NCBI GenBank assembly: GCA_049671305.1
Contig: JBATUR010000067.1
Span: 1 to 58,457 of the forward strand
Source of the DNA: CADCTM01 sp049671305
Lineage (GTDB): Bacteria > Cyanobacteriota > Cyanobacteriia > Cyanobacteriales > Coleofasciculaceae
Direction of reading: 5' to 3'
Length of the DNA stretch: 58,457 nucleotides
Positions 34,801 to 43,806 of the stretch are shown here, piece after piece (the stretch's first letter is position 1; each line of letters opens with the position of its first letter). The position numbers and the translations under genes were made by a program. The notes under the pieces were generated by a model, which did not search any database, had not been told where the DNA came from, and saw nothing but the letters and a program-made list of their open reading frames with translations.

Positions 34801-35564
34801 CGTTGTGCCGATAATTCCGTCTCAATAATCTTACAATCATCCTCTCGCTCTTTAACCTGAGCCAAAGTTTTTCGAGTTTGCACAATTTTACGATCAAACG
34901 CTGCCACTCCTGCCAACTCATCAATTATCTCACGACGTTCCCGCGAATTCATGGAAATGATGCTTGTAACATCTCCCTGCAGCACCACATTATAACCCTC
35001 TGGATAAACTCGCAGACGGTTCAGCTTTTCATGTAATTCAGTTAAATTACAAGATTCACCATTAATATAATAATTCGAGCTATAAGTGCCTTGCTGAGTG
35101 ACCCTCAGTCGCCGCGTCACACTCCATTCTTTATCCTTTTTCCTACTGCCATTACCCTTACCTAACTCGGTTTGGGAAGCCACCGCATCTTCTACAACGC
35201 CTTGCTGCGGCTGCTCTACCGTTGCTGAGTCATTTTCTAAATTTTGGGTTTCTCCATCCTCTATGACCTCCAGAACCTCCTCTGAGAGCGCATCTGACAC
35301 ATCAGATAAGTCAAAAGTAACAGTCACACTAGCTTCAACTGTACCGCGACGCTCCTTATCATGATTAACCAAATCCGGCAAACGTTCGGCTCGCATTCCT
35401 TTAGAACTAGCCAGACCGAGGCAAAATAGAAGAGCATCGAGAATATTTGACTTACCAGATCCATTAGGTCCCGAAACCACAGTAAACCCAGGCAGCAAAG
35501 GAACTCCCGTCGTGCCGCCAAATGATTTAAAGTTAGTAAGTTCCACCCGCTTGATGTGCACCAT
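31818..35564 (-). CDS. smc: Chromosome segregation protein SMC
   Basis: This is the condensin ATPase that organises and segregates the chromosome as a homodimer with ScpA/ScpB. The 1248 residues comprise the N-terminal head with Walker A GPNGSGKSN (32-40), a long coiled coil (about 185-530), a hinge (about 560-700, with GVSGICGLVAQLGRVEPRY and LPLNKI), a second coiled coil (about 740-1050), and the C-terminal head with ABC signature LASMSGGEKSLTAL and Walker B FYAFDEVDMFLDG. A variable acidic insertion at about 100-150 in the N-terminal head is typical of cyanobacterial SMC. No scpA/scpB is nearby. Confidence 0.97.
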   Translation of the reverse strand: MVHIKRVELTNFKSFGGTTGVPLLPGFTVVSGPNGSGKSNILDALLFCLGLASSKGMRAERLPDLVNHDKERRGTVEASVTVTFDLSDVSDALSEEVLEVIEDGETQNLENDSATVEQPQQGVVEDAVASQTELGKGNGSRKKDKEWSVTRRLRVTQQGTYSSNYYINGESCNLTELHEKLNRLRVYPEGYNVVLQGDVTSIISMNSRERREIIDELAGVAAFDRKIVQTRKTLAQVKEREDDCKIIETELSAQRDRLSQDRIKAERYQKLRGEVQEKQQWEIVLKWRSLQQQEWKLREQIETGDREETQLAQQLSSLEVQINHNTRELDQLNSRVKALGEDEQLAVASTLATQKAEQRQLQNRQRELEENLQQTQRYLFKTQADLQQYEQSLEQLTQEKHLAETQLIASSRIVRDQAQTALNENREQANAIASASEAWVQQQTALNRQIESLLQSIDPQRTEQAQLSERYDNLERQIAEQTQLLQSLPDIATKQTQAVDLEAQLNAAATQIQNLAQALAAREQELQIQQQTQTRLLSEQREKQRQLDKLEAQAQAEQEAQGTYATKVILQCGVSGICGLVAQLGRVEPRYQLALETAAGGRLGNLVVEDDGVASVAIELLKQKRAGRATFLPLNKIQASRYTDIVALRYVNGFINYAVNLIDCDSRYQNVFAYVFGSTVVFESLNAARPYLGKYRIVTLEGEILESSGAMTGGSSNKRSGLHFGTSDASESAEVRILSNRLQEIEQVLERCESVIVEVSALVKQLTQELTEARGKRQEIQLRLEQLQKEIKTGMAQQEQVQTLFSRNTQELATAQARLEVLNSSLPEQEDILAGLRQQLAQLEQSQVSSEWQQIQGIIKEWEAKLKECEQALQAEERQLVDLENQRQRMLEKITESQGKIEGDRTKHQSLSQQLEAINTQLLAMQAEIGQTQGQLTQLEQHLGEVKQQRDRSEARLRELRLQQQQQAWQRQKLQETQLARREELTTLQAQLQIQEAELPNPLPEIPALVNTGSELTSGSLTFDTLIEQLEQLQKEIKNGQKRLQAMEPVNMLALEEYDRTTARLSELSEKLATLEAERTELLLRVENFTTLRYRAFKEAFDAINTNFQSIFAELSDGDGFLQLDDEEDPFNGGLNMVAHPKGKPVQRLASMSGGEKSLTALSFIFALQRYRPSPFYAFDEVDMFLDGANVERLARMIKQQATLAQFLVVSLRRPMIESSERTIGVTQARGAYTQVLGIKLPPKSVIR

Positions 35565-35754
35565 AGGCGCTAGGACAACTGAGTTTTATGTAGTGATACA
35601 GATGTCTAGGGTAACAATTTTACTTAGGTTAGCACGGGTAGTCTTATTTTGAGGATATCAAGGGATATTTTTAGGTAAAGGTGAAAAATGCCTGATGCGA
35701 TCGCGATATGCTTCTAATCGTTGCGCTATTTCATCTGATACTTGAATGGTAAGG

Positions 35755-36570
35755 CTATATATCTTTTGCTCCAGGTAGTAAATACTGCAACATTTTTCCG
35801 ACATCTGGTGCCAAATTCTTTGTATTGTTGTAAACGTTTAACACTGAAGCCACTCGACCAATCACAGTAAAAAAATTAGTTACAATAGGCTTTTCTTTTT
35901 GACTTCTAATTTTCTCATTTATTATTGTTGCTCCAAGAGTCGATTCAATAGCTTGAATCAACCCTTTAGAACCTTGGAACTTATAGTTGATGATTGCTTG
36001 ATCTATATCCTTAAGTTTTTCTAGCATAAATGATTTTATGTCTTTATCTAAGTCAGCATCTAAAACTTTTTCAAGTAATGTTCTAACCTCATCAAATAAT
36101 TCATTTAACTCTTCATTATTGAGAACTATTTCTCCTTGTTGGCGTGAAAGTACATCAGCACAAAACTCCAACTTTTCAAGAGTTGATTTGTCAATCTTAT
36201 TAGCAATTAGTAACCAGTCTTCAGGCAGATTAACGTGAAGATTGTTAAAAGCTTCTTTAACTTCATTAATCGCCCTTAAATAAAGTTCTATATTTACATC
36301 TTGAGTCTTATTAATAGCTAATTCTGTATCATTTACAAGCGCAGATAATTTAGCAATTCCGTCGAACAACTCAAAAGAATCTGGATTATCAATTTCTAAA
36401 GCTTTAGCCAAAACTACAAAAACCCGTCTCTCAGATGGGAATTCGGTGTTTGTTCCCCTTCTTGATGGTACTAATCTTCCTATTTCTATAGCTTTAGTCA
36501 AAATTTCATAAAGCCGACCAGCCGGGTTGTTAGTCGGTATATTTTGCTCTTCTAACGTTTCCTCTGTCAT
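35755..36570 (-). CDS. Hypothetical protein
   Basis: This has 271 residues from ATG 36570 (MTEETLEEQNIPTNNPAGRL). I do not recognise the family. It is acidic and almost wholly helical by eye, with leucine-rich amphipathic segments. It has no signal peptide or catalytic motif. A moderately hydrophobic stretch near the C-terminus (VTNFFTVIGRVASVLNVYNN) resembles the hydrophobic helix seen in some bacterial effector-like orphans, but this is weak. Neighbours are smc and an LpxB-related gene on the same strand, with gaps of 119-190 bp, so it is likely independent. Its local AT content is higher than its neighbours', which could mean transfer. Confidence 0.75.
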   Translation of the reverse strand: MTEETLEEQNIPTNNPAGRLYEILTKAIEIGRLVPSRRGTNTEFPSERRVFVVLAKALEIDNPDSFELFDGIAKLSALVNDTELAINKTQDVNIELYLRAINEVKEAFNNLHVNLPEDWLLIANKIDKSTLEKLEFCADVLSRQQGEIVLNNEELNELFDEVRTLLEKVLDADLDKDIKSFMLEKLKDIDQAIINYKFQGSKGLIQAIESTLGATIINEKIRSQKEKPIVTNFFTVIGRVASVLNVYNNTKNLAPDVGKMLQYLLPGAKDI

Positions 36571-36688
36571 TTAAGTTGAGTTCGTACTAGTTAACTTGAT
36601 TCAATAGCTATTTTAACTGAGTTTCAGAAAAAATGTTTCTGAAAAATGATCTATCTCTCATTGCTTTTTTCAATTTATACAATTACTG

Positions 36689-37984
36689 CTAATCCAACTC
36701 ATTTGAATACAACCGATTATCTAACTTCTCCATCAAACAATTAGCAATACGTTTTGCGGCACCAGGTTCACCCAAACGCTGCTGACCATTTTCTGCTATT
36801 AGTTGTAACCAATCAGGATCGCGTAACAATTGCCGTGCAATACTGGCAACTTTATCAGGATGTTCAACTAAAATTAGCGAAAGTCCTAATAAGCGAGTTT
36901 GTGCTTCGGCAAAAGCTGGTGTAAACTGTGGACCATTACCAGAAATTGCGATCGCAGGTTTGCCTAAGCCAACAAATTGTTCTGTCGCTGTCCCTGCCAT
37001 AGCAATTGCTAAATCACCTTTGAGTAAGCAGGTATTATAATCATCTTGAGTCAAAACTAAGGTGGCATTTTTTTGAGTAAACTTTAATGCCGTTGGCTCC
37101 TTCAGTTGCAAATTAGCTATAGTAAACTCAAGTCCTTGTTCTATCCAGCCTTGAGCAATTAAAGTTTCAGATAATGGCTTTAAATCTAAACCTGCTGAAA
37201 TTGCACCTAAAAATAACAGCGTACGGTCTTTAAAGGTATCAAAAAAACCAGCTAGTGCTTGTACTATTTTTTGCCAATTTTCATAAGCTTCTGGTGGTCT
37301 TGAACCAGGCAAAAGAGTTACAATAAGCGATCGCTGCATCTCTTTTAATTCAGCATCTGGCTCATAGAAAACAGGCGTGGGATATTCAGGACGAATACCA
37401 TCAATCATCGGGTTTCCTAAATCAAAAGCCGGAATTGAGAATTGTTGTAAAGTCTCCGTCGTCAACTTATCTCTAGGAAAAACCGCCTTACAACGAGGAC
37501 GACTCATTAACCAACGTTCCCAAGGAAAATAAACTGACTTGGATAAACGCTCAATACGAGGTCGATTCGGTAACCATCCTGCCTCATCTCGTAAATGATA
37601 CTCTGATTTTGCTGTTCCCACAAATACATAAGCGGCACCACTCAACCAAGCAAACAACAACGGCACAATATCCCCTACTGCCAAAATTACGCCACCGCGC
37701 TGACTCCAACGACGAATTGCTTTCAATTGTGTCCACGATAGTTGCAACAAACCACCTTGCAAGTCTCGCATTAATTGCCGACTTTCCATATAAATAAAAC
37801 CACCAGAAGGCATCGTCTGCATGGGACCGATAATTGGTATATCTAATTGACTATAAGCGTGTCCTTCACCAACTAAGGGTAACGCCGCAAGTTCCGGCGC
37901 TGCTGGGTTTTGCTGCAATTCTTGACAAATTTTGACAGCAATAACATCTTCTCCATGACCATTACTCAGGCAGAGCAATTGCAT
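36689..37984 (-). CDS. LpxB-related protein of the cyanobacterial type (putative glycosyltransferase)
   Basis: This 431-residue protein has a GT-B-like organisation. The N-terminus LCLSNGHGEDVIAVKICQELQ matches the family annotated as lipid-A-disaccharide synthase-related in cyanobacteria and plant plastids. Further motifs are ILAVGDIVPLLFAW, LGNPMIDG, VTLLPGSRPPEAYENW (the GSR loop of LpxB) and AIAMAGTATEQFVGLGKPAI (the nucleotide-sugar site). The substrate is unknown; cyanobacterial lipid A is simplified and this is not the standard LpxB. It is monocistronic on the minus strand and divergent from the Omp85 gene. Confidence 0.85.
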   Translation of the reverse strand: MQLLCLSNGHGEDVIAVKICQELQQNPAAPELAALPLVGEGHAYSQLDIPIIGPMQTMPSGGFIYMESRQLMRDLQGGLLQLSWTQLKAIRRWSQRGGVILAVGDIVPLLFAWLSGAAYVFVGTAKSEYHLRDEAGWLPNRPRIERLSKSVYFPWERWLMSRPRCKAVFPRDKLTTETLQQFSIPAFDLGNPMIDGIRPEYPTPVFYEPDAELKEMQRSLIVTLLPGSRPPEAYENWQKIVQALAGFFDTFKDRTLLFLGAISAGLDLKPLSETLIAQGWIEQGLEFTIANLQLKEPTALKFTQKNATLVLTQDDYNTCLLKGDLAIAMAGTATEQFVGLGKPAIAISGNGPQFTPAFAEAQTRLLGLSLILVEHPDKVASIARQLLRDPDWLQLIAENGQQRLGEPGAAKRIANCLMEKLDNRLYSNELD

Positions 37985-38391
37985 AATTAATAATTATTTA
38001 TCCCTTGAAATTATGAATGACCGTTAATAGAGCAGCTTTGTTACATATCGCTAGATAAAACTGATTTATTAAGGTGACGAAGACAGTGAATTTACTTTTA
38101 ACATTACTACTATTTTTGAGGCAAATAAGTTGATTTAGGGGAACTGACGAGAGGTATTATTTTTTATCCATCAAGTAATAAGTAACACAATTTATCAGAT
38201 AGTGGAAGTTATGACTAGTCTAAGGTTTGAGGCTGCAACAAAGAGCAGGTTCAGTAAATCATAAAAAAAAATAAGCTTTGTGGCAGATGCAGAGGTGGCA
38301 CAAGGTGCGGAACTTGAAGCTTATCGCAACGGTCACGTAAAACAAATCATCAAGTATTTGTAACAAATCTGACTAGCGAGAGGCTAATTTT
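37985..38391. other. Intergenic region upstream of the Omp85 gene, with a possible coding relic
   Basis: This is about 400 bp of divergent promoter space. Positions 38280-38363 read in frame as VADAEVAQGAELEAYRNGHV and continue KQIIKYL to a TAA; the residues look protein-like but an in-frame stop lies only a few codons upstream. It may be the tail of a lost gene. Nothing else is recognisable. Confidence 0.35.
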
Positions 38392-40494
38392 ATGCTGAAT
38401 AAAGCTGTTGCACTGTCCACATTAGCAATCCTGGCGTCTGGAGATTTTACCCAGAAAGCTATCGCTAGTCCAGACGTTGCCAATTCTACCCCAAAACCTG
38501 CTGCCAGCAACTATATAGTACCTGTTGAGGCGTCTCCAGCCAAAACGTCAACAGCCGCAATTGCACCCCCGGAAGCCGCTTCTAGGGCGGAGTTTTCTGC
38601 GTCATCCCAAACCTCAAATAGGACGGTTAATCCTAATAATGTCGTAGTTACGACGACGCCACAGGTTGCTAAAACACCCCTGGGTTCTACAACTCAAGCC
38701 GCAAAAACAACAACTCAAGCTCCGATTAATAATACATCACCTCCTGTCAATAAGGCGATTTCTAATAGCAATGATTTAGCCGTGACTGCCATCGATGTGC
38801 GGGTTACGGGGGCAAGCGAGGAATTACAGCAAATCGCCTTAAAAACCATTCGGACTCGTGCTGGTGGTGCAACTAGCCCCAGCCAGTTGGATAATGATGT
38901 AGCGGCGCTCATTAATACAGGCTTATTTAGCGATGCCCGTGTCAGTACTTCTCAATCCTCAGATGGCGTGAAAGTAGTTTATCAGGTGCAACCCGTCGTA
39001 GTGCGATCGCTTCAACTTACTGGTAACAAAGTCCTCACACCAGATGTTGCTAATAATATCTTCAGAAATCAAATTGGGCAACCTGTTAGCGTTGCCGCCC
39101 TACGCACGAATGTTGAACAGCTTACTAAATGGTATAAAGATAACGGTTATGTTTTAGCTCAAGTCATAACGGCAAAACCTACCAGTAACGGCGTCATCAC
39201 CATAGACGTTGCTGAAGGTTTGGTTGGTAATATTAATGTCCGCTTTTTGGATAAAGAAGGCAAAGAAACCAAGGGACGTACTAAAGAAGATTTTATCAAA
39301 CGCGAATTGAAACTAAAATCAGGTGAAATTTTCCGAGTTGATGTAGCGCGGCAAGACTTGCAACAGTTGTATCAATTAGGATTATTTGATAATGCCAATG
39401 TCTCCTTAGATGGTGATGCCAGGAAAGTTGATGTTACCTATGATTTAACCGAGCGATCGGTGCGTGGTGTTAATGTCGGTGGTGGTTATAATGGCGAGGC
39501 TGGTGTTTTCGGCACAATTAGTTATAGAGACCAAAACTTTGGCGGCGTTAATAAGCAAGTTGGACTAAATGTGCAAGTTGGTACCAATAACGTTCAGTTT
39601 GATGGAAATTTCACCAGCCCTTACCGCGTCAGCAACCCTGATATGCCAGGGTATAGCGTCAATGGCTTTAAAAATGAATCGCAGTCTCAAACCTTTAATG
39701 ACAATTTCATAGATCCTATTGAGTCCGCTAATTATAATCAACCAAATCAAGGACAAATTGGCGCCGGGGTGACGCTTTTCAAGCCTGTTGATGGTTGGAA
39801 TGCCTCTGTGGGATTAAATTACACTCGTACCAGCATCCGTGATGATAACGGCAATGTGATTGCCACGGATCAGTTAGGTAAGCCGGTTTCCTTTAGTGGT
39901 ACTGGTGTTGACGATTTAGTTGCTGTGACGGCAGGAATTAGTAAAGATCGACGCAATGATCTCAATAATCCAACTTCTGGTTCTGTAATGAGCTTAACAA
40001 GTTCACAATCAATTCCTGTTGGTAACGGCAGTATTTTGATGAACCAAGTTAAGGCAAATTATTCTGAATATATCCCAATTAATTTGTTAGGAACCAAAAA
40101 TCCGCAAGTATTAGCATTTAATGTCCAAGGTGGCACAACAATTGGTGATTTACCGCCTTATATGGCTTTTAATATCGGGGGCTTGAATTCAGTCCGGGGC
40201 TATGGTACAGGGGAGGTAGCAACTGGTCGCAGTTATGTACTGGCATCGGCTGAGTATCGTATCCCAATATCCGATCCTTTCGGTGCTGTGGTTTTTGCTG
40301 ATTTTGGCTCAGACTTAGGAAGTGCTGACACAGTGCCTGGTGAACCAGGTGTAGTGCGGGGTAAGCCTGGGACAGGATTTGGTTATGGCGCAGGTTTGCG
40401 GGTAAACTCGCCTGTCGGTGTAATTCGGGCTGATTTTGGACTAAATGATCAAGGTGGTAGCCTCGTTCAGTTTGGTTTGGGTCAACGGTTTTAA
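38392..40494 (+). CDS. Omp85/BamA-family outer membrane protein (Toc75-like)
   Basis: The 700 residues begin with a signal-like segment (MLNKAVALSTLAILASGDF, cleaved near AIAS). A long Ala/Thr/Pro-rich linker follows (about 30-130), as is typical of cyanobacterial Omp85. Next come three POTRA domains (about 130-360, RSLQLTGNKVLTPDVANNI and VAEGLVGNINVRF). The 16-strand beta-barrel (about 365-700) carries the conserved loop VRGYGTGE and ends with the outer-membrane Phe (LGQRF). It inserts beta-barrel proteins into the outer membrane. The POTRA number and linker match the cyanobacterial Omp85 close to chloroplast Toc75. A TamA-like role cannot be excluded. Confidence 0.92.
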   Translation: MLNKAVALSTLAILASGDFTQKAIASPDVANSTPKPAASNYIVPVEASPAKTSTAAIAPPEAASRAEFSASSQTSNRTVNPNNVVVTTTPQVAKTPLGSTTQAAKTTTQAPINNTSPPVNKAISNSNDLAVTAIDVRVTGASEELQQIALKTIRTRAGGATSPSQLDNDVAALINTGLFSDARVSTSQSSDGVKVVYQVQPVVVRSLQLTGNKVLTPDVANNIFRNQIGQPVSVAALRTNVEQLTKWYKDNGYVLAQVITAKPTSNGVITIDVAEGLVGNINVRFLDKEGKETKGRTKEDFIKRELKLKSGEIFRVDVARQDLQQLYQLGLFDNANVSLDGDARKVDVTYDLTERSVRGVNVGGGYNGEAGVFGTISYRDQNFGGVNKQVGLNVQVGTNNVQFDGNFTSPYRVSNPDMPGYSVNGFKNESQSQTFNDNFIDPIESANYNQPNQGQIGAGVTLFKPVDGWNASVGLNYTRTSIRDDNGNVIATDQLGKPVSFSGTGVDDLVAVTAGISKDRRNDLNNPTSGSVMSLTSSQSIPVGNGSILMNQVKANYSEYIPINLLGTKNPQVLAFNVQGGTTIGDLPPYMAFNIGGLNSVRGYGTGEVATGRSYVLASAEYRIPISDPFGAVVFADFGSDLGSADTVPGEPGVVRGKPGTGFGYGAGLRVNSPVGVIRADFGLNDQGGSLVQFGLGQRF

Positions 40495-40512
40495 GTTTTT
40501 GGTGGAGGGATG

Positions 40513-40543
40513 CTGATTAGCCTGGAGTAAACCCCAGGCTGAT
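40513..40543 (+). terminator. Hairpin downstream of the Omp85 gene
   Basis: AGCCTGG (40519-40525) and CCAGGCT (40534-40540) pair around AGTAAACC, with extra pairing from the flanking TGAT/ATCA-like bases. It lies 19-45 bp past the stop codon. There is no T-run. A truncated HIP1-rich repeat (GCGATAGCGAAGCGC) follows near 40605. Confidence 0.4.
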
Positions 40544-40813
40544 TGTGGCTTAACTTGACGGCAATAATCATATACTAGCCAGGTTCTCTTTGCGGCGCTG
40601 ACAAGCGATAGCGAAGCGCTGCTGCAAGCAGATCGCGATTTTAGATCCTGGTGTTTGCTTTGGATGCTGCTTTGGTCAGTAAACAATTTCTACTATCTTG
40701 CAATCAAAAATCAATTGCCAAAATGCAACACTTGCTTTTGCTACGATCACCTAGAATAAAAGCAAGAATCACTCCTAAAAAAGAAAAATAGCTGGAAGTT
40801 TCAAGAATAAAAA

Positions 40814-41017
40814 ATGAAAAATAGTTTGCCTAAAAACAGATTTAATAGTTCTGTGGAGCACTCAACTACTGCTTTTGACAGAAAAAAATTATATATTTTG
40901 CTTCTGGTGTTTGCCGGTGGTATTGCTATGGATTCCTGGTTTAATCATCACCCTCAGCCCTTCATGCATTCGTTGATCGAACCTTCTGCCCATTCCACGT
41001 CTGGTTCCCTGCTTTAA
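40814..41017 (+). CDS. Small single-pass membrane protein (uncertain)
   Basis: A 67-residue frame starts at ATG 40814 (MKNSLPKNRFNSSVEHSTTA). It has one hydrophobic segment, KKLYILLLVFAGGIAMDSW, at about residues 25-43, then a His/Pro/Ser-rich end. It lies 36 bp before the ClC gene on the same strand. No clear ribosome site precedes it. The basic residue just before the helix suggests a cytosolic N-terminus. It may be a real small subunit or leader of the transporter gene, or chance. Confidence 0.4.
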   Translation: MKNSLPKNRFNSSVEHSTTAFDRKKLYILLLVFAGGIAMDSWFNHHPQPFMHSLIEPSAHSTSGSLL

Positions 41018-41053
41018 TCTAGATAGACGAGCGCCTAATACTCTCTTTAATTC

Positions 41054-43708
41054 ATGGTACGCATCGTTCAATCTTTCTGGAACCGTGCTTCGCATCTACT
41101 GTTGCGTCCCAAACGATTAGCAATTTTTGAAGCCTGCTTGATTGGGCTAGTCTCAGGTTTAGCGGCGCTATTGTTAGCCCAAGGTGTCGGGTGGCTAGGC
41201 AGTTGGCGACAGCAAGCAACTCATTTACTGCCGGCGTATCTGGTGCTACCGATAATCGGATTAGTCGGTGGCTTTTTGTCAGGATTTATTATTGATCGCA
41301 TTGCTCCCGCTGCCAGTGGTAGCGGCATGAGCGAAGTTAAGGCAGTGTTGGCAAAGGTGCCATTGCCTTTAAATCTAAAAATTGCCTTAGTCAAGTTAGT
41401 CAGCGCCACGCTAATTTTAGGCGCTGGAATGCCCCTGGGACGAGAAGGACCGACTGTTCAAATTGGGGCAGCCTTAGCGAGTCAACTGAGTCGGTGGTTT
41501 CCCACTTCGCCAGATCATCGTCGTCAAATTCTGGCGGCAGGAGCAGGTGCAGGGCTTGCTGCAGCATTTAATGCCCCGATCGCAGGCGTGTTGTTTGTAG
41601 TCGAAGAACTACTGCAAGATGTATCGGGAATCACATTAGGAACGGCAATTTTAGCTTCATTTATTGCCTCGGTGGTTGCCCGGATCAGCGGTTCACACAA
41701 TCTCGATTTAGACCTGCATCTGGTCGTTTCTAACACAAGTTTCTCAGCCGAAGAAATTCCTTTCTACCTGCTGCTGGGCATTATATCAGGTATGTTTGGA
41801 GTGCTGTTTAATCGCTCAATTCTTACTAGTCTGAGCTTTTATCGCCACTTCCCCCAGATTAGTTTACCCTGGCGAGTCGGAGTGGCTGGCTTGATTACGG
41901 GACTTGCTTTAGCCGCCCTGCCCGATTTATTTCGAGATAATGCTGGGCTCAAAGAGTTGCTGTTGACGGGAGAAGCTAACTGGCAACTGGTGGCGATCGT
42001 CTTTTGTGTTCAATTTTTTCTGATCGTCGTCACTTATGGATCTGGCGCACCAGGCGGCTTACTAATTCCCAGTATGGTGCTGGGTGCGGCATTAGGCTAT
42101 CTAGTTGGCGTTGGCGAACTTCACATATTAGGACTAAGTTCGCCAACCACTTATGCACGAGTCGGCATGGCAGCCTTTTTCTGTGGCGTTGCCCGCACTC
42201 CCATTACGGCAGTCATTCTTGTTTTTGAGATGACGACTGACTTCAACTTAGTGCTGCCTTTAATGATTGTTTCAGCGGTCTCTTATTTAATTGCAGAACT
42301 GATCGAAGAAGGCTCGTTGTATGATCAAATACTGGAATTCAGAGGCATTCATTTAACCAAAGAAGCATCTCAAAATCCTTGGACAGAATTAAGGGCAAAA
42401 GATGTCATGCAGCCGAAAGTGGAAACGCTCTCAAGTCAGATGAGACTTGAAGAAGCACTTCTTTTGTTTTCACAATCGACTCACCGCACCTTTCCGGTAC
42501 TGGAAAACCGCCAACTGGTGGGAATTTTGACTCAAAAAGATGTAGCGAACTTTTCGGCACGCGGCTTGAATAACGATAATCTTGTTAGCGATTTGATGAC
42601 TCTAGATCTTGTGAAGATTGAGCCAGAAGATACTGTGGCTTATGTGCTGCATTTGCTTGATCGTCATAGCCTCCATAGCTTACCTGTGATTGAAGGGCGA
42701 CGCTTGGTTGGTATCATTACTCGTAGCGATATTATTCGAGTTGAAGCGGCTTATCTGAATAATCACACGACAATTGAACCGACTAAACGCTCAAGACTGA
42801 TTCAGCAAACGCGATCGCCTGAAACTGGACAAGGACGTATATTGGTGCCTTTAAGTAATCCCAAAACCTCGGCAACGCTTTTAGAAATGGCAGTGGCAAT
42901 TGCCCGCGATCGCAACTATGAAATTGAATGTTTGCAAGTCATTGTTGTGCCAAATCATCAAGCACTCAGCACTGCTGTAGTCAAAACGGCGGCAAGTCAA
43001 AAATTACTAAAACAGGCAATTCGTCTTGGTCAAGCTTGGCAAGTTCCAGTGCATACTCAAATTCTAGTAGCGCATGATCTCTCAAGTGCCATTTTAGAAA
43101 TCATCAGAGAGCGTCATATTGACTTGCTACTCATGGGCTGGAAAGGAAGTACAACAACGCCAGGAAGGGTATTTAGTCGAGTTGTTGATACGATGATCAG
43201 ACAATCTACCTGTGAATTAGTATTAATTAAACTGCATACTTTAGAAGAAAATATTAATCGAGCAGGATTAAATCGCTGGTTGGTGCCAATGGCAGGTGGA
43301 CCAAATGCTCAAGAAGCCGTTCAGTTGTTGCCTGCTTTGGTTCCTCACAATCAAGCTGCACAAATTCAACTATTTCATGTGTACGATTCTACTGAGGAAC
43401 GCCGTCTTAACTTCGACAAGTATCAGTTTCCAAATCAGACTGAGGTGATGCCAAATCCTGAATTTATCGAAGCCGCCGCTCAGTTTTTGAAGCATCATAT
43501 CAATACTCCGATTTTAGTGGCGTCAGTCTGCGCTGATTCTGTACCTGCGGCAGTTCTCAACTATGCAAAACAAGATCAAAGTGATGTGATTATTTTAGGA
43601 GCGAGTCGAGAGGGACTATTGCAGCAGGTACAGCATGGAAACATTCCCGCCGTGATTTCAAGGCAGAGTAATTGCACTGTGATTTTAGTCAGAAGTACAC
43701 AAAATTAG
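41054..43708 (+). CDS. ClC chloride channel/antiporter with CBS pair and tandem UspA domains
   Basis: In this 884-residue fusion, residues about 20-430 form the ClC membrane domain. Its selectivity-filter motifs are SGSGMSEVKAVL, GREGPTVQIG with the gating Glu131, and GSGAPGGLLIPSMVLG. Residues about 455-575 form two CBS domains (DVMQPKVETL; LVGIITRSDI) that usually sense adenosine nucleotides. Residues about 600-740 and 750-880 are two universal-stress-protein domains (RILVPLSNPKTSATLLEMA; LLLMGWKGSTTTPG; VIILGASREGLLQQV with the nucleotide-binding G-x-S signature). Transport of chloride, perhaps coupled to protons, is therefore likely under nucleotide or stress control. Confidence 0.92.
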   Translation: MVRIVQSFWNRASHLLLRPKRLAIFEACLIGLVSGLAALLLAQGVGWLGSWRQQATHLLPAYLVLPIIGLVGGFLSGFIIDRIAPAASGSGMSEVKAVLAKVPLPLNLKIALVKLVSATLILGAGMPLGREGPTVQIGAALASQLSRWFPTSPDHRRQILAAGAGAGLAAAFNAPIAGVLFVVEELLQDVSGITLGTAILASFIASVVARISGSHNLDLDLHLVVSNTSFSAEEIPFYLLLGIISGMFGVLFNRSILTSLSFYRHFPQISLPWRVGVAGLITGLALAALPDLFRDNAGLKELLLTGEANWQLVAIVFCVQFFLIVVTYGSGAPGGLLIPSMVLGAALGYLVGVGELHILGLSSPTTYARVGMAAFFCGVARTPITAVILVFEMTTDFNLVLPLMIVSAVSYLIAELIEEGSLYDQILEFRGIHLTKEASQNPWTELRAKDVMQPKVETLSSQMRLEEALLLFSQSTHRTFPVLENRQLVGILTQKDVANFSARGLNNDNLVSDLMTLDLVKIEPEDTVAYVLHLLDRHSLHSLPVIEGRRLVGIITRSDIIRVEAAYLNNHTTIEPTKRSRLIQQTRSPETGQGRILVPLSNPKTSATLLEMAVAIARDRNYEIECLQVIVVPNHQALSTAVVKTAASQKLLKQAIRLGQAWQVPVHTQILVAHDLSSAILEIIRERHIDLLLMGWKGSTTTPGRVFSRVVDTMIRQSTCELVLIKLHTLEENINRAGLNRWLVPMAGGPNAQEAVQLLPALVPHNQAAQIQLFHVYDSTEERRLNFDKYQFPNQTEVMPNPEFIEAAAQFLKHHINTPILVASVCADSVPAAVLNYAKQDQSDVIILGASREGLLQQVQHGNIPAVISRQSNCTVILVRSTQN

Positions 43709-43806
43709 CTGGCATAGGCATACCTTTATAAATTAGCTGTAACAAGCAATATTGGGTGGCAAAACTGCTCTTAAATGGGCATAAGTGCAATTAAGAGAAA
43801 CTCTGG

